This document shows, one piece after another, positions 46,090-55,364 of a stretch of DNA of 64,000 bases. Position numbers and translations under genes: made by a program. Positions within the stretch are counted from its first letter, which is position 1. The number at the start of each line of letters is the position of its first letter. The notes beneath the pieces are model-generated. The model was not told the DNA's origin. It saw only the letters and a program-made list of their open reading frames with translations, and searched no databases. The stretch is from Arthrobacter liuii (GTDB lineage: Bacteria; Actinomycetota; Actinomycetes; Actinomycetales; Micrococcaceae): contig NZ_BMFW01000008.1 in the NCBI RefSeq assembly GCF_014639275.1, forward strand, positions 660-64,659, in the 5' to 3' direction.

Positions 46090-47268
46090 CTACTCCTTGC
46101 CGAGTCCCGCCGCTGAGGTCTTCTCGCCCGAGACGCTGTTGAGTGCCCGCAGGTCGAAGATCCCGCTGATGTCGGCCTGCTTGGTGGTGCCCGCAGTAAC
46201 GCCGTCGGCCAGGAGCTTCTGGTAGGTCCCGGCCAGCGGGTCCACCGTGAACACGATGTTCTTCAGCGACCGGTCGAAAACGTCGGCCTTCAGCTCGGCG
46301 CCGGCAGCTTCCTTGAGTGCTGCATTGATGACCGTCGCCTTTTCCGCCGCGGAGGCACTGTTCAGCCACTCAATCGACTTCACGTGGCCCTTCAGCAGTG
46401 CCTTGACGGTGTCCGGATGGTCGGCGGCGAACTTCTGGTTCACGATCAGGATGGTGGTGGGGAACTCGCCGGGCTTGCCGGAGAGCGACCCGTCCCAGAG
46501 GTCCTTCTCATCCACCAGGACCTTGGCGCCGGCTTGGAGCACCAGGCGCGAGGCCCACGGCTCAGGCAACCACGCGCCGTCGAGCTTTCCATCCTGGAAG
46601 AGCTTCAGGGTCTGGGCGTTCTCGGTGGGGTTGATGGCGACGTCGCCGCTGCCGTCCACATTGGTCTTGTACCCCTGGGATGAAAGCCAGGCGCGGAGGG
46701 CCACGTCCTGCGTGCCGCCAAGCTGCGGCGAAGCAAGTGTCTTGCCTTTCAGGTCTGCGGCGGAGCTGATCTCCGGCTTGACCACCAGTTGGGCGCCACC
46801 GGCGGCAGCGCCGGCGATGATGTTGACGGATTGGCCCTGGCTCTTCACGAAGGAGTTGATGGCCGGATTCGGGCCGATGTACGTGGCATCGATTGCGCCC
46901 GCATTCAGCGCTTCGATGGCTGCGGGCCCTGCGTTGAACACCTGCGTGCTGAGCTTGGTACTGCCCAGCGCATCCGCAAGGAAACCTTTCTTGATGCCCA
47001 CCAGGGCCGGGGCGTGCGTGACGTTCCCAAAGTAGCCGAGCTTCAACTCGGCGGCGGGGTTGCCGGACGTGGCAGTCTCCTGCGTTGCTGCCGGGGTACC
47101 GCTGTTGACGGCGGAGGCGACGGCGGCGCCGCCACCAATGAGGGCCAGCAGTGCGGCGGCGACGCCGATCTTCAGGCCCACGGCGCGCTTGGGTTTCGTT
47201 GCTTCGCCGGCGACGATGCGGGTTGAGCCTTGCTGGTTCTGCGGATTCTTGTCCTGCGGATCTGTCAT
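46090..47268 (-). CDS. Sulfonate/nitrate/taurine-type ABC substrate-binding protein
   Basis: A 392-residue SsuA/NrtA-type binding protein. A charged 30-residue N-terminus precedes a membrane helix (LKIGVAAALLALIGGGAAVA), without a lipobox Cys. The mature part has LKLGYFGNVTHAPALVGIKK, ATYIGPNPAINSFVKSQ, GKTLASPQLGGTQDVALRAW and DGAWLPEPWASRL, all typical. GAGGA lies seven bases before the ATG at 47268. No permease or ATPase gene follows: the next genes are convergent, so partners must be elsewhere. Probably sulfur or nitrogen scavenging. Confidence 0.87.
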   Translation of the reverse strand: MTDPQDKNPQNQQGSTRIVAGEATKPKRAVGLKIGVAAALLALIGGGAAVASAVNSGTPAATQETATSGNPAAELKLGYFGNVTHAPALVGIKKGFLADALGSTKLSTQVFNAGPAAIEALNAGAIDATYIGPNPAINSFVKSQGQSVNIIAGAAAGGAQLVVKPEISSAADLKGKTLASPQLGGTQDVALRAWLSSQGYKTNVDGSGDVAINPTENAQTLKLFQDGKLDGAWLPEPWASRLVLQAGAKVLVDEKDLWDGSLSGKPGEFPTTILIVNQKFAADHPDTVKALLKGHVKSIEWLNSASAAEKATVINAALKEAAGAELKADVFDRSLKNIVFTVDPLAGTYQKLLADGVTAGTTKQADISGIFDLRALNSVSGEKTSAAGLGKE

Positions 47269-47339
47269 GGGGAATTCCTCTGCTGGGGCGGATGCTGAGA
47301 CGAGATTACGGACCGCCCATCGGCCCCACAATCGTTCTT

Positions 47340-47407
47340 GTCGCAGTGGTTCACGCGGCGACGCGAACGCTCAACCCGGCGTCGCAGGGCGTTAAAAATC
47401 GTCGCAG
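47340..47407. repeat. Three GTCGCAG direct repeats upstream of the binding-protein gene
   Basis: GTCGCAG occurs at 47340, 47381 and 47401, spaced 41 and 20 bases, 70-140 bases upstream of the start codon. The spacings are about four and two helical turns, as expected for a regulator binding one face. Inferred. Confidence 0.35.
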
Positions 47408-47545
47408 GACGTCTTTGTTCGGTGGTGTTATGCGCGCGGCGCTAGCCGTAAGTACCCATCAGCAGGTGCCAGCCCTGATTCGTCCGGCGTGATGATGGGT
47501 AAGTAGGCGGCGTGGGGGCATTAAAAAACTAATCAAGGAGACATC

Positions 47546-47692
47546 ATGTTGCTTTGGATCGCCATTATCATCGCCGTTCTCTGGCTTCTCGGACTGCTCG
47601 CGAATATCGGCGGCGGGCTCATCCACATACTTTTGGTTGTTGCAGTGATCGTCCTCATCATTCACTTCGTCCGTGGCAGGTCCCGCGTCTAA
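47546..47692 (+). CDS. Lmo0937-type 48-residue membrane protein
   Basis: A small protein starting MLLWIAIIIAVLWLLGLLAN, with a second hydrophobic stretch after GGGLIHILL and a basic end FVRGRSRV. CAAGGAG sits six bases before the ATG, a strong site. Two-helix proteins of this type (the lmo0937/DUF5670 group) are widespread in bacteria and often stress-induced; function unknown. It is transcribed toward the UmuC-like remnant. Confidence 0.8.
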   Translation: MLLWIAIIIAVLWLLGLLANIGGGLIHILLVVAVIVLIIHFVRGRSRV

Positions 47693-47747
47693 ATTCGGGA
47701 AGGCACCGCCGCTGGCCACTGGGCCGGCGGCGGGCCGCCGAAGGGCT

Positions 47748-48420
47748 TCAGGCGGCCCTGACCAGCGGGAGCTCCTCCCAGTGCGTGGTGTACCGGGGTG
47801 AGCGCATGTCGCGTTCCATGGTCCAGTCGAGGCCGGACTTGATGCCGGCGTGCCCCAACCCGATGGACCCCGGCCCGAAGCGACGGCTCACGTCGTCCTC
47901 CAGCAGGGGACCGATGCCGCGTTCTTCGTACCGGTTCTCGAACGGCTCCACTGGCGGCTGGTTTCCGGTGGACCGTTTCCGGTGGACCGCAGGTCGGTGA
48001 GCACCAGGCCTGCTCTGGCGCGCGTGAGTCCGCCCCGGATGCTGGGCAGGAGCGCGTGCGCCGCCCTTGTGAGCAGGAGTGGATCCGCCGTGGGCATGGG
48101 CAACGAAACGCACACGGAGGGATAGGCCTGTTCGTGCTGCCTGAAGGGGGAAGTGGCAGCGAACGCCGTCTGGACTTTCGCCTGCACCCCGTGTTCGGAG
48201 AGCCTGGCGCTCGCCCGCTGCCCGTAGATGCTGAGCACCTCCCGCACCCCGGCAGCCGTTGTCGCCGGGGTGGCAAATGAGTGCGAAAAAATCAGCTGGT
48301 CGCGGCCGATGCGTTCCTCCTTCACGGGAATGCACGGCGTGCCGCTGATCGACGAAAACAAACGCCTGGAGGAGCGGCTGGCACGAGCACACGGCGCCGC
48401 CGTGCGGACGGCTACAAGGA
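47748..48420 (-). pseudogene. Y-family DNA polymerase (UmuC-like) C-terminal remnant
   Basis: The N-terminal catalytic half is missing. The remaining sequence reads SISGTPCIPVKEERIG, RDQLIFSHSFATP, GVREVLSIYGQRASARL, then LLPSIRGGLTRARAGLVLTD, and in another frame FENRYEERG, RFGPGSIGLGHAG and DWTMERDMRSPRYTTHWEEL. This is the little-finger and tail part of UmuC-type translesion polymerases. The frame change is caused by a 14-bp tandem duplication. Upstream of about 48420 no polymerase sequence is seen. It cannot make a polymerase. Confidence 0.8.
47961..47988. repeat. 14-bp tandem duplication inside the UmuC-like remnant
   Basis: GTTTCCGGTGGACC occurs twice with no spacer. On the minus strand one copy fewer would join LTDLRSTGN to QPPVEPFENR in one frame, so the duplication is the frameshift mutation. 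Confidence 0.85.
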
Positions 48421-49436
48421 GTTTGAGGTGTTTGTAAGGGTCTGGCTGCTGAGCTTGTCGAGCAGGTAGGTCTCCTCTGCGTCCGTGAGGCCGGAGCCGA
48501 GCTTGTCCGCTGAGGTCAGTGGGAGCTCGCTTGTGAGGATATCGGCGAGCGTGACGTGAAGAGCACGCAGTGCTAGGCCAGCTTCGACGGCTCGCGCGTT
48601 CGAGCGGGCATTCAGGCCGTACCAGTCACGGTCCGCCAACCACAACGGCAGGGACCGTTCACCCGACCACTGGTTCACGCCTTCTTCCAGGAGCCATTGT
48701 TCCGGTGCGTTGACTACAGGGCCTTCATGGTGCGCCACCAACCGGGCAGTCTCGATGTGCTCCGGAAACGGGACCGGGTCGCCGCCGGCGTTGAAAATCC
48801 CACTAGTCTTCTCTTCCGCGAGGTGAACGAGCCAGGTCGCGAGATCCCGAACATCGATCAGTGCGGTCGGAAGCTCGGGGTATCTTGCACGAGGACTTCA
48901 CCGGCGTCATTAGAGGGCGCCGCGAACCGGCGAACCCAGTATGTGGTTCGTCCGGAAGGGTCTCCGGGACCACCGATGAGTCCAACACGAGCTAAGACGC
49001 CACGCTCGGCGCCGGAAGCCTCGAGGACGGCATTTTCGCAGGCCACTTTAGCGGGCCCCTAGTCATCCAGGGTACTTATTCGGTCGGCCTCGAGTGGAGG
49101 CAGACGCTCCGGGTCCTCGTCGGCGCCCGTATCTTCCTGTGAGGCGTAGACGTTGACCGAGGAGACGAAGATGTACCGCTCCGCGACATCATGAAGGTCC
49201 CGAACCGCACGACGAACGTGGAACGGTTGCCGCGCGACATCAATGACCGCATCCCACTGTTCCGCTGAAACCGCGGCCAAAGCCTTGTCATCGTCACGGT
49301 CAGCGCGAACAAAGGTGGCTCCGGCCGGGACTCCCTCACCCCGAGCCAAACATGTGACCTCGTGCCCCGACTCCACGGCAGTCTTAGCCACCGTGTATCC
49401 AAGCCACGCCGTTCCCCCAAGCACAAGAATTCTCAT
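48412..49436 (-). pseudogene. NAD-dependent epimerase/dehydratase-family gene with nonsense and frameshift mutations
   Basis: The ATG at 49436 starts RILVLGGTAWLGYTVAKTAV, an extended-SDR nucleotide loop, and the sequence continues with YIFVSSVNVYAS. The frame is stopped by TAG at 49059-49061, where YGP is expected (TLDD, stop, GPAKVACENAV). It then runs in the same frame to LVQDTP and loses one base near 48890, where ELPTALIDVRDLATW resumes in another frame to the C-terminus. Both lesions are point-like, so inactivation looks recent. G/C content is lower than in neighbours, suggesting acquisition. Substrate unknown. Confidence 0.82.
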
Positions 49437-49702
49437 GCTGGGAGCCTTCCAGCCAGTACGTCCTGAGGCACTAGCTTTCGCTTTCAGCACAACCCTTCCC
49501 GCGCAGCGGAACGGCCGCACGTGATGTCCGTAAGCCGGTCCGCCACCGGCAGCTATTCCGTCCGTCAAAGACAGGTGTCTTCGCCGTAGAATGTACGACC
49601 TGAAAAGAGAGGCCCGCGCCGGGAGCTCATGGGTATATACGTTCGATACAGTTCAGTGCAGCGCCGGCGACTGACAACTGGCAGCCCACGTAGACTTACA
49701 GG

Positions 49703-50521
49703 ATGCGGCTGGTTGCAAGCGATATTGACGGAACGATCCTTGGGCACGACGGAAAAATCAGCCCCCGCACCATCCGCGCCTTCCACGCCTGCCGGGAAGC
49801 CGGCGTCGAGTTGGTGTTCGTGACCGGCCGGCCGCCGCGGTGGCTGCACCCCCTCGAGGAACAGCTCGGCCATACCGGCCGCGTGATTTGCTCCAACGGC
49901 GCCGTGGTCTGGGACCTCGAAGCGGACCGCCTGGTCTCCGCCCGCGCCCTGGCCATCGACACCGTCCTGGAGGCCCGCCGCATCATCAAGGCGCTCCGCC
50001 CGGCTGCGCTGTTCGCCGCGGAAACGCTCACCGGATTCCACCTTGAACCGGGCTTCATCGAAAACGAATCCAGCGAACTGCTCGCCGAATTCACCCCGGC
50101 GCCGCTGAAGGACACACTCACCAGTGACGACTCCGTGGTCAAATTCCTTACCATCGTCCGCGACGGCACACCCGACGACTTCCTTGCCGAAGTAGCGCCC
50201 GCCGTCGAACACCTGGCCGCCGCCACCCACTCCTCGCCCGGCGTCGCCATGCTCGAGCTGTCCCTGCCCGGGGTAAACAAAGCCGTCACGCTGGCTGAAT
50301 ACGCGGGTGCACTGGGCATCGACGCCGCCGACGTGGTGGCCTTCGGCGACATGCCCAACGACATCGAGATGCTCCGCTGGGCTGGCCACGGCTATGCCAT
50401 GGCCAGCGGCCATCCGGAGGCCATCCGCGCGGCAGGGCAGCAGGCGCCGCATTTTGACGACGACGGCGTGGCCCAGGTTTTGGAGGCCAGGCTCGCCTCC
50501 TTCGGCGTCCAGTTTTCCTGA
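49703..50521 (+). CDS. HAD family phosphatase, Cof type
   Basis: A 272-residue haloacid-dehalogenase phosphatase. Motif I is VASDIDGTILGHDG (nucleophile Asp), motif II FVTGRPPRW, motif III with Lys in GVNKAVTLAEYAG, and motif IV VVAFGDMPNDIEML. The large cap between motifs II and III is the C2B/Cof type, which acts on sugar phosphates or phosphorylated cofactors. The 266 bases upstream hold no gene; A/T-rich TATATACG at about 49634 may be part of the promoter. Confidence 0.9.
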   Translation: MRLVASDIDGTILGHDGKISPRTIRAFHACREAGVELVFVTGRPPRWLHPLEEQLGHTGRVICSNGAVVWDLEADRLVSARALAIDTVLEARRIIKALRPAALFAAETLTGFHLEPGFIENESSELLAEFTPAPLKDTLTSDDSVVKFLTIVRDGTPDDFLAEVAPAVEHLAAATHSSPGVAMLELSLPGVNKAVTLAEYAGALGIDAADVVAFGDMPNDIEMLRWAGHGYAMASGHPEAIRAAGQQAPHFDDDGVAQVLEARLASFGVQFS

Positions 50522-50631
50522 GTCAGGTAGCCCCCAACCTCACAGCTGGCGCTCACCTGGCGTTTACCTTTCCTCCGTAGCGTGAAGCGTGGAGAGCAGC
50601 CGGCTCTCCCGCAGGCTCATAGGGGGTAACG

Positions 50632-50895
50632 ATGGCAAAGAACGTCAAGCAGCACGCAGCCGATGCACCGCTGCGCACGGCAACGCCCGCTCCACACTGG
50701 AAGCAGCTGCGCCAGGGCGACCGCGTCCGGGTCCTGTTTTCACCGGGGTTCGAGGCAAGCGGCGTGGTGGATACCATCACGCCGGACCATACGGCCGTGT
50801 GGATACACCTCGACGGCGGCCGCGGCCGGACCCTGCTGCACTGCGGCGACGGCGTGGACATTGTTCCCTGCGGGGAGACCGCCTGCGGCGACTGA
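50632..50895 (+). CDS. Small basic protein with SH3-like pattern
   Basis: An 87-residue protein. After a polar N-terminus, GDRVRVLFSPGFEASGVVDT and HTAVWIHLDGGRGRTLLH look like a small beta-barrel, such as an SH3 or KOW fold. AGGGGGT lies five bases before the ATG. No family was recognised; nucleic-acid or protein binding is only a guess. It is followed by the phosphodiesterase gene 48 bases later. Confidence 0.65.
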   Translation: MAKNVKQHAADAPLRTATPAPHWKQLRQGDRVRVLFSPGFEASGVVDTITPDHTAVWIHLDGGRGRTLLHCGDGVDIVPCGETACGD

Positions 50896-50943
50896 CATCA
50901 GCATCTGACGGCGTGGGCCGATCCAGGCGGGTACGCTCGCACT

Positions 50944-51801
50944 GTGACCCTGCCCTTCTTCCAGCACCCCGACGACGCCGGGCGGCAGCTTCCCATCGCC
51001 ATGGCCCACCGCGGGTACTCGGCTGAGGGCCTGGAGAACTCCATGGCCGCGTTCCGCGCTGGCGTCGAACTCGGCTTCCGCTATCTCGAGACAGACGTGC
51101 ACACCACCGCCGACGGCGTGCTGCTGCTCTTCCACGACGAAACCCTGGACCGGGTAACCGACGGCAGGGGCAGGGTGGCGGAGCTCCCGGCCGCCGACGT
51201 GGCCAAGGCGCGGATCAGCGGCCGCGAGCCCATCCCCACGTTCGACGAGCTGGTCACCGAGCTTCCGGAGGCCCGGCTGAATTTGGACGTCAAGGACTGG
51301 AGTTCTGTCTCCAGCACCGCCGCCGCCATCGAGCGGCACCAGGTGCACCACCGCGTGCTGGTCACCAGTTTTTCCGACCGCCGACGGCGGGCGGTGCTGA
51401 AGCTGCTGAGCCAGCCGGTGGCGTCCTCCGCTGGAGTTGCCTCGAATGCCCTCTTCACCTTGCTGGGCCCTGTGCTGCCACGGCCGGTCTTTGAGCGGCT
51501 CATGCGCCGCGTGCTCCGGGACGTGCACGCGCTGCAGGTTCCCGTCCGCTATGGACGGGTCCCCGTTGTCACCGCCGCTTTCGTCCGGCGGGCCCACGCC
51601 CTTGGCCTGGTGGTGCACGTGTGGACCATCAACGATGCAGGCGAAATGCACCGACTCCTCGGCCTCGGCGTGGACGGGATCGTCACGGACCGGGCGGACC
51701 TGCTCCGCGACGTGCTCAGGGAGCGCGGCCAGTGGCCCCAGGGGCCGGATGCCCCAGGCCCGCGCGCTGAGGCGCCCGGGCGCCAAGGGCCGCCTGGCTA
51801 G
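50944..51801 (+). CDS. Glycerophosphodiester phosphodiesterase
   Basis: A 285-residue GDPD-family enzyme. AMAHRGYSAEGLENSMAAF, LETDVHTTADGVLLLFHDE and LNLDVKDW hold the metal and catalytic residues (two His, Glu, Asp). The C-terminal VVHVWTINDAGEMHRLLGLG and GVDGIVTDRADLL complete the barrel. It hydrolyses glycerophosphodiesters from lipids to glycerol-3-phosphate and an alcohol. No signal peptide, so cytoplasmic. The GTG start is behind weak sequence. Its stop codon overlaps that of the convergent gene within CTAG. Confidence 0.9.
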   Translation: MTLPFFQHPDDAGRQLPIAMAHRGYSAEGLENSMAAFRAGVELGFRYLETDVHTTADGVLLLFHDETLDRVTDGRGRVAELPAADVAKARISGREPIPTFDELVTELPEARLNLDVKDWSSVSSTAAAIERHQVHHRVLVTSFSDRRRRAVLKLLSQPVASSAGVASNALFTLLGPVLPRPVFERLMRRVLRDVHALQVPVRYGRVPVVTAAFVRRAHALGLVVHVWTINDAGEMHRLLGLGVDGIVTDRADLLRDVLRERGQWPQGPDAPGPRAEAPGRQGPPG

Positions 51802-52121
51802 CCCCGGCCTGTTTCGGTGGGCGCAGTGGCGTCGCCGGCCAGGCCGCCGTCGTCCGCCCTGTCGTTGTCCGTTTCATCCGCGTCCCCGCCCAGCGGACTG
51901 CTGGAAACCGGGGCCGGAGCGGCGCCTGTCTTGAGGCCGGGTGCCTTCTTCTTCTCCGCCTCCATCGCGTTCGACCCTTCACTCAGCGACGAGTGCACTT
52001 CCACGTCGCCATTGGGGTCCGCGGGGTCGGGCACATCCGTTTTATCCGTCGGCTTGGATGTCCCGGCCAGGTCCTCCATGGCGTTTTCTGCTGCCTTGCC
52101 GATGCTGTCGCCGATTCCCAT
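51798..52121 (-). CDS. Small acidic disordered protein
   Basis: A 107-residue acidic protein. It starts MGIGDSIGKAAENAMEDLAG, a short amphipathic helix like that of CsbD-type stress proteins, followed by an acidic, Pro/Gly/Asp-rich tail without structure. AAGGAG lies eight bases before the ATG, which fixes the start within a much longer open frame. Function unknown; stress protection is a guess. Confidence 0.7.
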   Translation of the reverse strand: MGIGDSIGKAAENAMEDLAGTSKPTDKTDVPDPADPNGDVEVHSSLSEGSNAMEAEKKKAPGLKTGAAPAPVSSSPLGGDADETDNDRADDGGLAGDATAPTETGRG

Positions 52122-52256
52122 GTGACTGCTCCTTCCGACATCGCATGCCGGCGCCCCAGCGGCATACCGGCCCTGCTCCTCCAGAATTATCAGCATGCTT
52201 ACAATTAGTCCAGTGCTGGGGAAACGAGCCGCAGCCGGAGAGGAAGGAAAAGCACC

Positions 52257-52493
52257 ATGAGCACTTACCATCCGGAAAATGACCCCGCGAACCCCGACCG
52301 TCCCGGAAAGGACGAGGTTGGCGCCGCCCAGCCCCACCTGGCGGAACAGCGCAGCAAGGAGTCGGCCGGCTCGCCGAACCCGGACCCGGCGGAAGGCAAC
52401 GTCACCGGCCTGGAACCGGGCGGGGGAGTACCCCCTGGCGAGACGCCGCCGGCTGAGGGCCAGATGAGCAGGGACCAGGGCCACTCCGAGTAG
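52257..52493 (+). CDS. DUF6480-like small protein
   Basis: A 78-residue hydrophilic protein. The C-terminal half, [20 protein letters not shown] followed by GETPPAEG, is the DUF6480 signature of actinobacteria. AGGAAGG is seven bases before the ATG. The product is probably disordered. Function unknown. Confidence 0.8.
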   Translation: MSTYHPENDPANPDRPGKDEVGAAQPHLAEQRSKESAGSPNPDPAEGNVTGLEPGGGVPPGETPPAEGQMSRDQGHSE

Positions 52494-52505
52494 CGGCTGG
52501 TATCC

Positions 52506-52540
52506 AGCGGGGCGGCGTGCATGCAGCCCGCCGCCCCGCT
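52506..52540. terminator. Strong hairpin between convergent DUF6480 and EAL genes
   Basis: AGCGGGGCGGC and GCCGCCCCGCT form a perfect 11-bp stem around a 13-base loop. Confidence 0.65.
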
Positions 52541-52557
52541 GACCCCGAAGCCAAGAT

Positions 52558-53622
52558 TCAGGAAGACTCTTTGCCCTGGGAGGCGCCTGGCGATTCGCCC
52601 GGGGCCGCCAGGTGGCGTTCCAGGCCGTCCATGTCCAGCCGCGTGTTCCAGCTGGCCCAGTCCATGGGGCGTACCGACGGCCGGCCCAGCAGGTAACCCT
52701 GGCCGGCGCTGATGCCCAGTTCGGTGAGGACCTTCAGTTCGCCCACCGTTTCAATGCCCTCAGCGACCAGCGTGATGCCGACCTGGTCGGTGAAGTCCAC
52801 CAGGCAGGAAGCCAGCGCTCGCTGGAGCCCGTCCTTGTCGACGTCACCGATCACGTTGCGGCCCACCTTGAGGAAATCCGGCCGCAGGTGGATCATGCGG
52901 CTGAGCGCTCCGGCGCCTGGGTGCGTGTCATCGAGGGCGATCCGCAGCCCCTTTTCCCGCAGCGGGTTGATCGCGGACAGGAACTGCAGGTATTCCTCTT
53001 CCGGGATGTCCTCGGTTAGCTCCAGCACTACCCGGTGGAGGGGGAGTTCAATGTGGTCGAACAGTTCCGGCAGCCGCGGGTCCATGCAGGACGTGGGCGA
53101 AATGTTGAGCGACACGTAAAGGTTTTCGGGCAGGTCCCGGGCGGCCGCGGCAGCGGATCCCAGTGCCGAGAACTCAAGGTTTGCGCCAAGGCCTACGGCC
53201 GCTGCCTCGGCGAACCACAGCTCGGCGGCGGCGCCGTCATCGCTGACGAAGCGGGACAGCGCTTCCACGCCCACCACCGTCTTGCGTTCCAGCCCGTAGA
53301 TAGGCTGGAACGCGGTCATCAGCATCTGGTTGTCGAGCAGGGCGCTGATCCTCGACATGCTGCGGATGGCGTCCAGCTGCTTGGCAAACTGCGGCGGCAG
53401 GGCGGGCGGTGTTAGGCGCATGTAACTGGTGGTTTCCAGCGCCTCCAGCGTGTTGGCGTCGCTGCGCCGGGTCTCGAGAAGATACTCCAGCAACGCGCGC
53501 TCAGGCACGCCGGGATTCTCATCGAGGCTGTTGCTCAGCCGCTGCCGGACGGCGGCTCCCGCAGGATCCGTATCCGCCAGCAGGGCGGCGATAACTCCCC
53601 ATGCCTGTACCCGAACCGACAT
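52558..53622 (-). CDS. EAL domain protein (cyclic di-GMP phosphodiesterase or receptor)
   Basis: A 354-residue soluble protein. A helical N-terminal domain of about 90 residues is followed by an EAL domain with EALSRF (120-125), LNISPT, ELTED (201-205), ALDDTH (DD at 231-232), LKVGRN, VAEGIET (Glu at 288) and QGYLLGRP. Most catalytic residues are present, but the DDFGTG loop is altered to DDTHPG, so activity may be reduced. I chose the ATG at 53622; one 12 codons upstream is possible. It follows the GGDEF-EAL gene by 171 bases. Confidence 0.87.
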   Translation of the reverse strand: MSVRVQAWGVIAALLADTDPAGAAVRQRLSNSLDENPGVPERALLEYLLETRRSDANTLEALETTSYMRLTPPALPPQFAKQLDAIRSMSRISALLDNQMLMTAFQPIYGLERKTVVGVEALSRFVSDDGAAAELWFAEAAAVGLGANLEFSALGSAAAAARDLPENLYVSLNISPTSCMDPRLPELFDHIELPLHRVVLELTEDIPEEEYLQFLSAINPLREKGLRIALDDTHPGAGALSRMIHLRPDFLKVGRNVIGDVDKDGLQRALASCLVDFTDQVGITLVAEGIETVGELKVLTELGISAGQGYLLGRPSVRPMDWASWNTRLDMDGLERHLAAPGESPGASQGKESS

Positions 53623-53793
53623 TAGCAACGCCCCCAGTCGACGAAGTAATGACCCCATGGCCCAATAATGTTCAAATTTCCAAACGCCTTATAAAAGTAC
53701 GGTGCTGCCAACCTGATTTCCGCGGCGGCGAAAACCCGGACACCGCACGCTGATCGTATAACGGCAGCAACAAAAGTGCAGTAGTTTTTTGCG

Positions 53794-55344
53794 CTAAGGG
53801 TTAGCGCTTTCCTGCTGGTCAGCCAACAGTTCCGGAATCTGGTCCGGAGGAACGGGGCGGCTGAAGTAGTAGCCCTGGGCGCTGCTGCAGCCCAGGGCGC
53901 GCAGGATTTCCGCCTGCTCCGCCGTTTCAACGCCCTCCCACACTGCTTCCAGGCCGCACGCCCGCACCAGCTGCAGCACCGCCGCCACCAGGGCCGGCTG
54001 GCTGGGGTCTGTCTCAAGCCCGGTGATCAGCGACCTGTCCACCTTCACCCGGTCCACCGGCAGCCGCCGCAGGTAGCTGATGGAGGAGTACCCGGTGCCG
54101 AAGTCATCAATTTCGATGCCCACGCCCAGGCCGCGGAGGCCACCGAGCGAATACCGGTCCAGCTCGTTGCCTTTGACGATTGCCACTTCCGTCAGTTCCA
54201 GGACAACCTGTTCGGGTTTGACGCCGGTCTCCTGGAGCGTGTTCCGCACGTCCTCGATGAACTGCAGGCTCTGCAGGTCGGTGGCGGAGATGTTGATGCG
54301 TACGGAGAACCTGCTGTCCACCAGGGACGCATCGATCCAGGCCCGCAGCTGCCCCACGGCCGTCCTGAGCACCCACAGGCCCAGCTCCGAGATCAGCCCC
54401 GCCTCTTCTGCAAGGGGAATGAACTCGTCCGGCATGATGAAGCCGCGGGTTGGATGGTTCCAGCGGACCAGTGCCTCCACGCCCTCGATCCGCCCCGTGC
54501 TGAGTTCCACCACCGGCTGATAGTGCAGCGTCAGCGCGTCATCCTTGATGGCAGCCCGCAGGTCGTCCACCAGTTGGCTTCGGAGCCTCCTCATCAGCAG
54601 CAGTGCGGGCTCGAACCGGTGCAGCCTGTTCTGCCCTTCGGCCTTGGAGGCGTACATGGCAACGTCCGCCTCCATCAGCATGTCTTCGGGGCTTTGGCCT
54701 TCACTGCCCACGCTGAGTCCGATGCTGGCACCGCAGCGCACGCTGCGGCCGGGGAGCTCGATGGGTTCGTTGAGGGAGGCCAGGATGCGGTGCGCCACGA
54801 TGGCTGCCTGGTCCGCCGACGCCGACGGCATGACGATCGCAAATTCGTCGCCACCCAGGCGGGCGACGACGTCGGACACGCGCACGGCGTTCCGGAGCCT
54901 TTCGCCCACGGTCACCAGGACCTGGTCGCCGGCCGTGTGCCCGAGGCTGTCGTTGATGGATTTGAACGCGTCCAGGTCGATCAGCAGGATCGCCGGGCCT
55001 TCTTCCGTCGGCTCACCGTCCGCTCCGGCGCGGGCGTCCAGGGCGGTGCGAAGGGCCTCCAGCAGTGCGGAACGGTTGGCCAGTCCCGTCAGCGGGTCCT
55101 GCATGGCCATTTTCTGCATCTCGAGGTGAGCCTTATGCAGGAGTTGGGTCCGGACCTGGACCCGCTGCTCGAGTTCTTCATAAATGATCTGCAGGTCCTC
55201 GGCCAACAAATTGGTGCCCATGATGATCGCGTCGAGCTCGTCCCGCGCGGGTGAGACCTCTATCCGGGAGGTGAGGTCGCCGGAGGCAAGCCGGACAATG
55301 CCTTCCAGCAGCTGCGAAAGCCGGGGGTCGTCGTCGGCAAACAT
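53794..55344 (-). CDS. GGDEF-EAL protein with HAMP-like N-terminus
   Basis: A 516-residue soluble protein. Residues 8-60 look like a HAMP linker and coiled coil without membrane helices. The GGDEF domain has ARLGGDEF (164-168) with the inhibitory RVSD upstream, so synthesis is possible. The EAL domain has EALVRW (290), NISAT, ELTE (383-386), IDDFGTGYSS, DRVKVD and EGVET (470-474), so hydrolysis is also possible. It follows the histidine kinase gene by 20 bases and is probably controlled by it. Confidence 0.9.
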   Translation of the reverse strand: MFADDDPRLSQLLEGIVRLASGDLTSRIEVSPARDELDAIIMGTNLLAEDLQIIYEELEQRVQVRTQLLHKAHLEMQKMAMQDPLTGLANRSALLEALRTALDARAGADGEPTEEGPAILLIDLDAFKSINDSLGHTAGDQVLVTVGERLRNAVRVSDVVARLGGDEFAIVMPSASADQAAIVAHRILASLNEPIELPGRSVRCGASIGLSVGSEGQSPEDMLMEADVAMYASKAEGQNRLHRFEPALLLMRRLRSQLVDDLRAAIKDDALTLHYQPVVELSTGRIEGVEALVRWNHPTRGFIMPDEFIPLAEEAGLISELGLWVLRTAVGQLRAWIDASLVDSRFSVRINISATDLQSLQFIEDVRNTLQETGVKPEQVVLELTEVAIVKGNELDRYSLGGLRGLGVGIEIDDFGTGYSSISYLRRLPVDRVKVDRSLITGLETDPSQPALVAAVLQLVRACGLEAVWEGVETAEQAEILRALGCSSAQGYYFSRPVPPDQIPELLADQQESANP

Positions 55345-55364
55345 GGCCAGTCCTCCTTCGGCGC

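Noticed and set aside
47269..47545. Possible riboswitch before the sulfonate-type binding-protein gene
   Set aside because: Direct GTCGCAG repeats are present but no conserved riboswitch core or nested helices could be recognised by eye.
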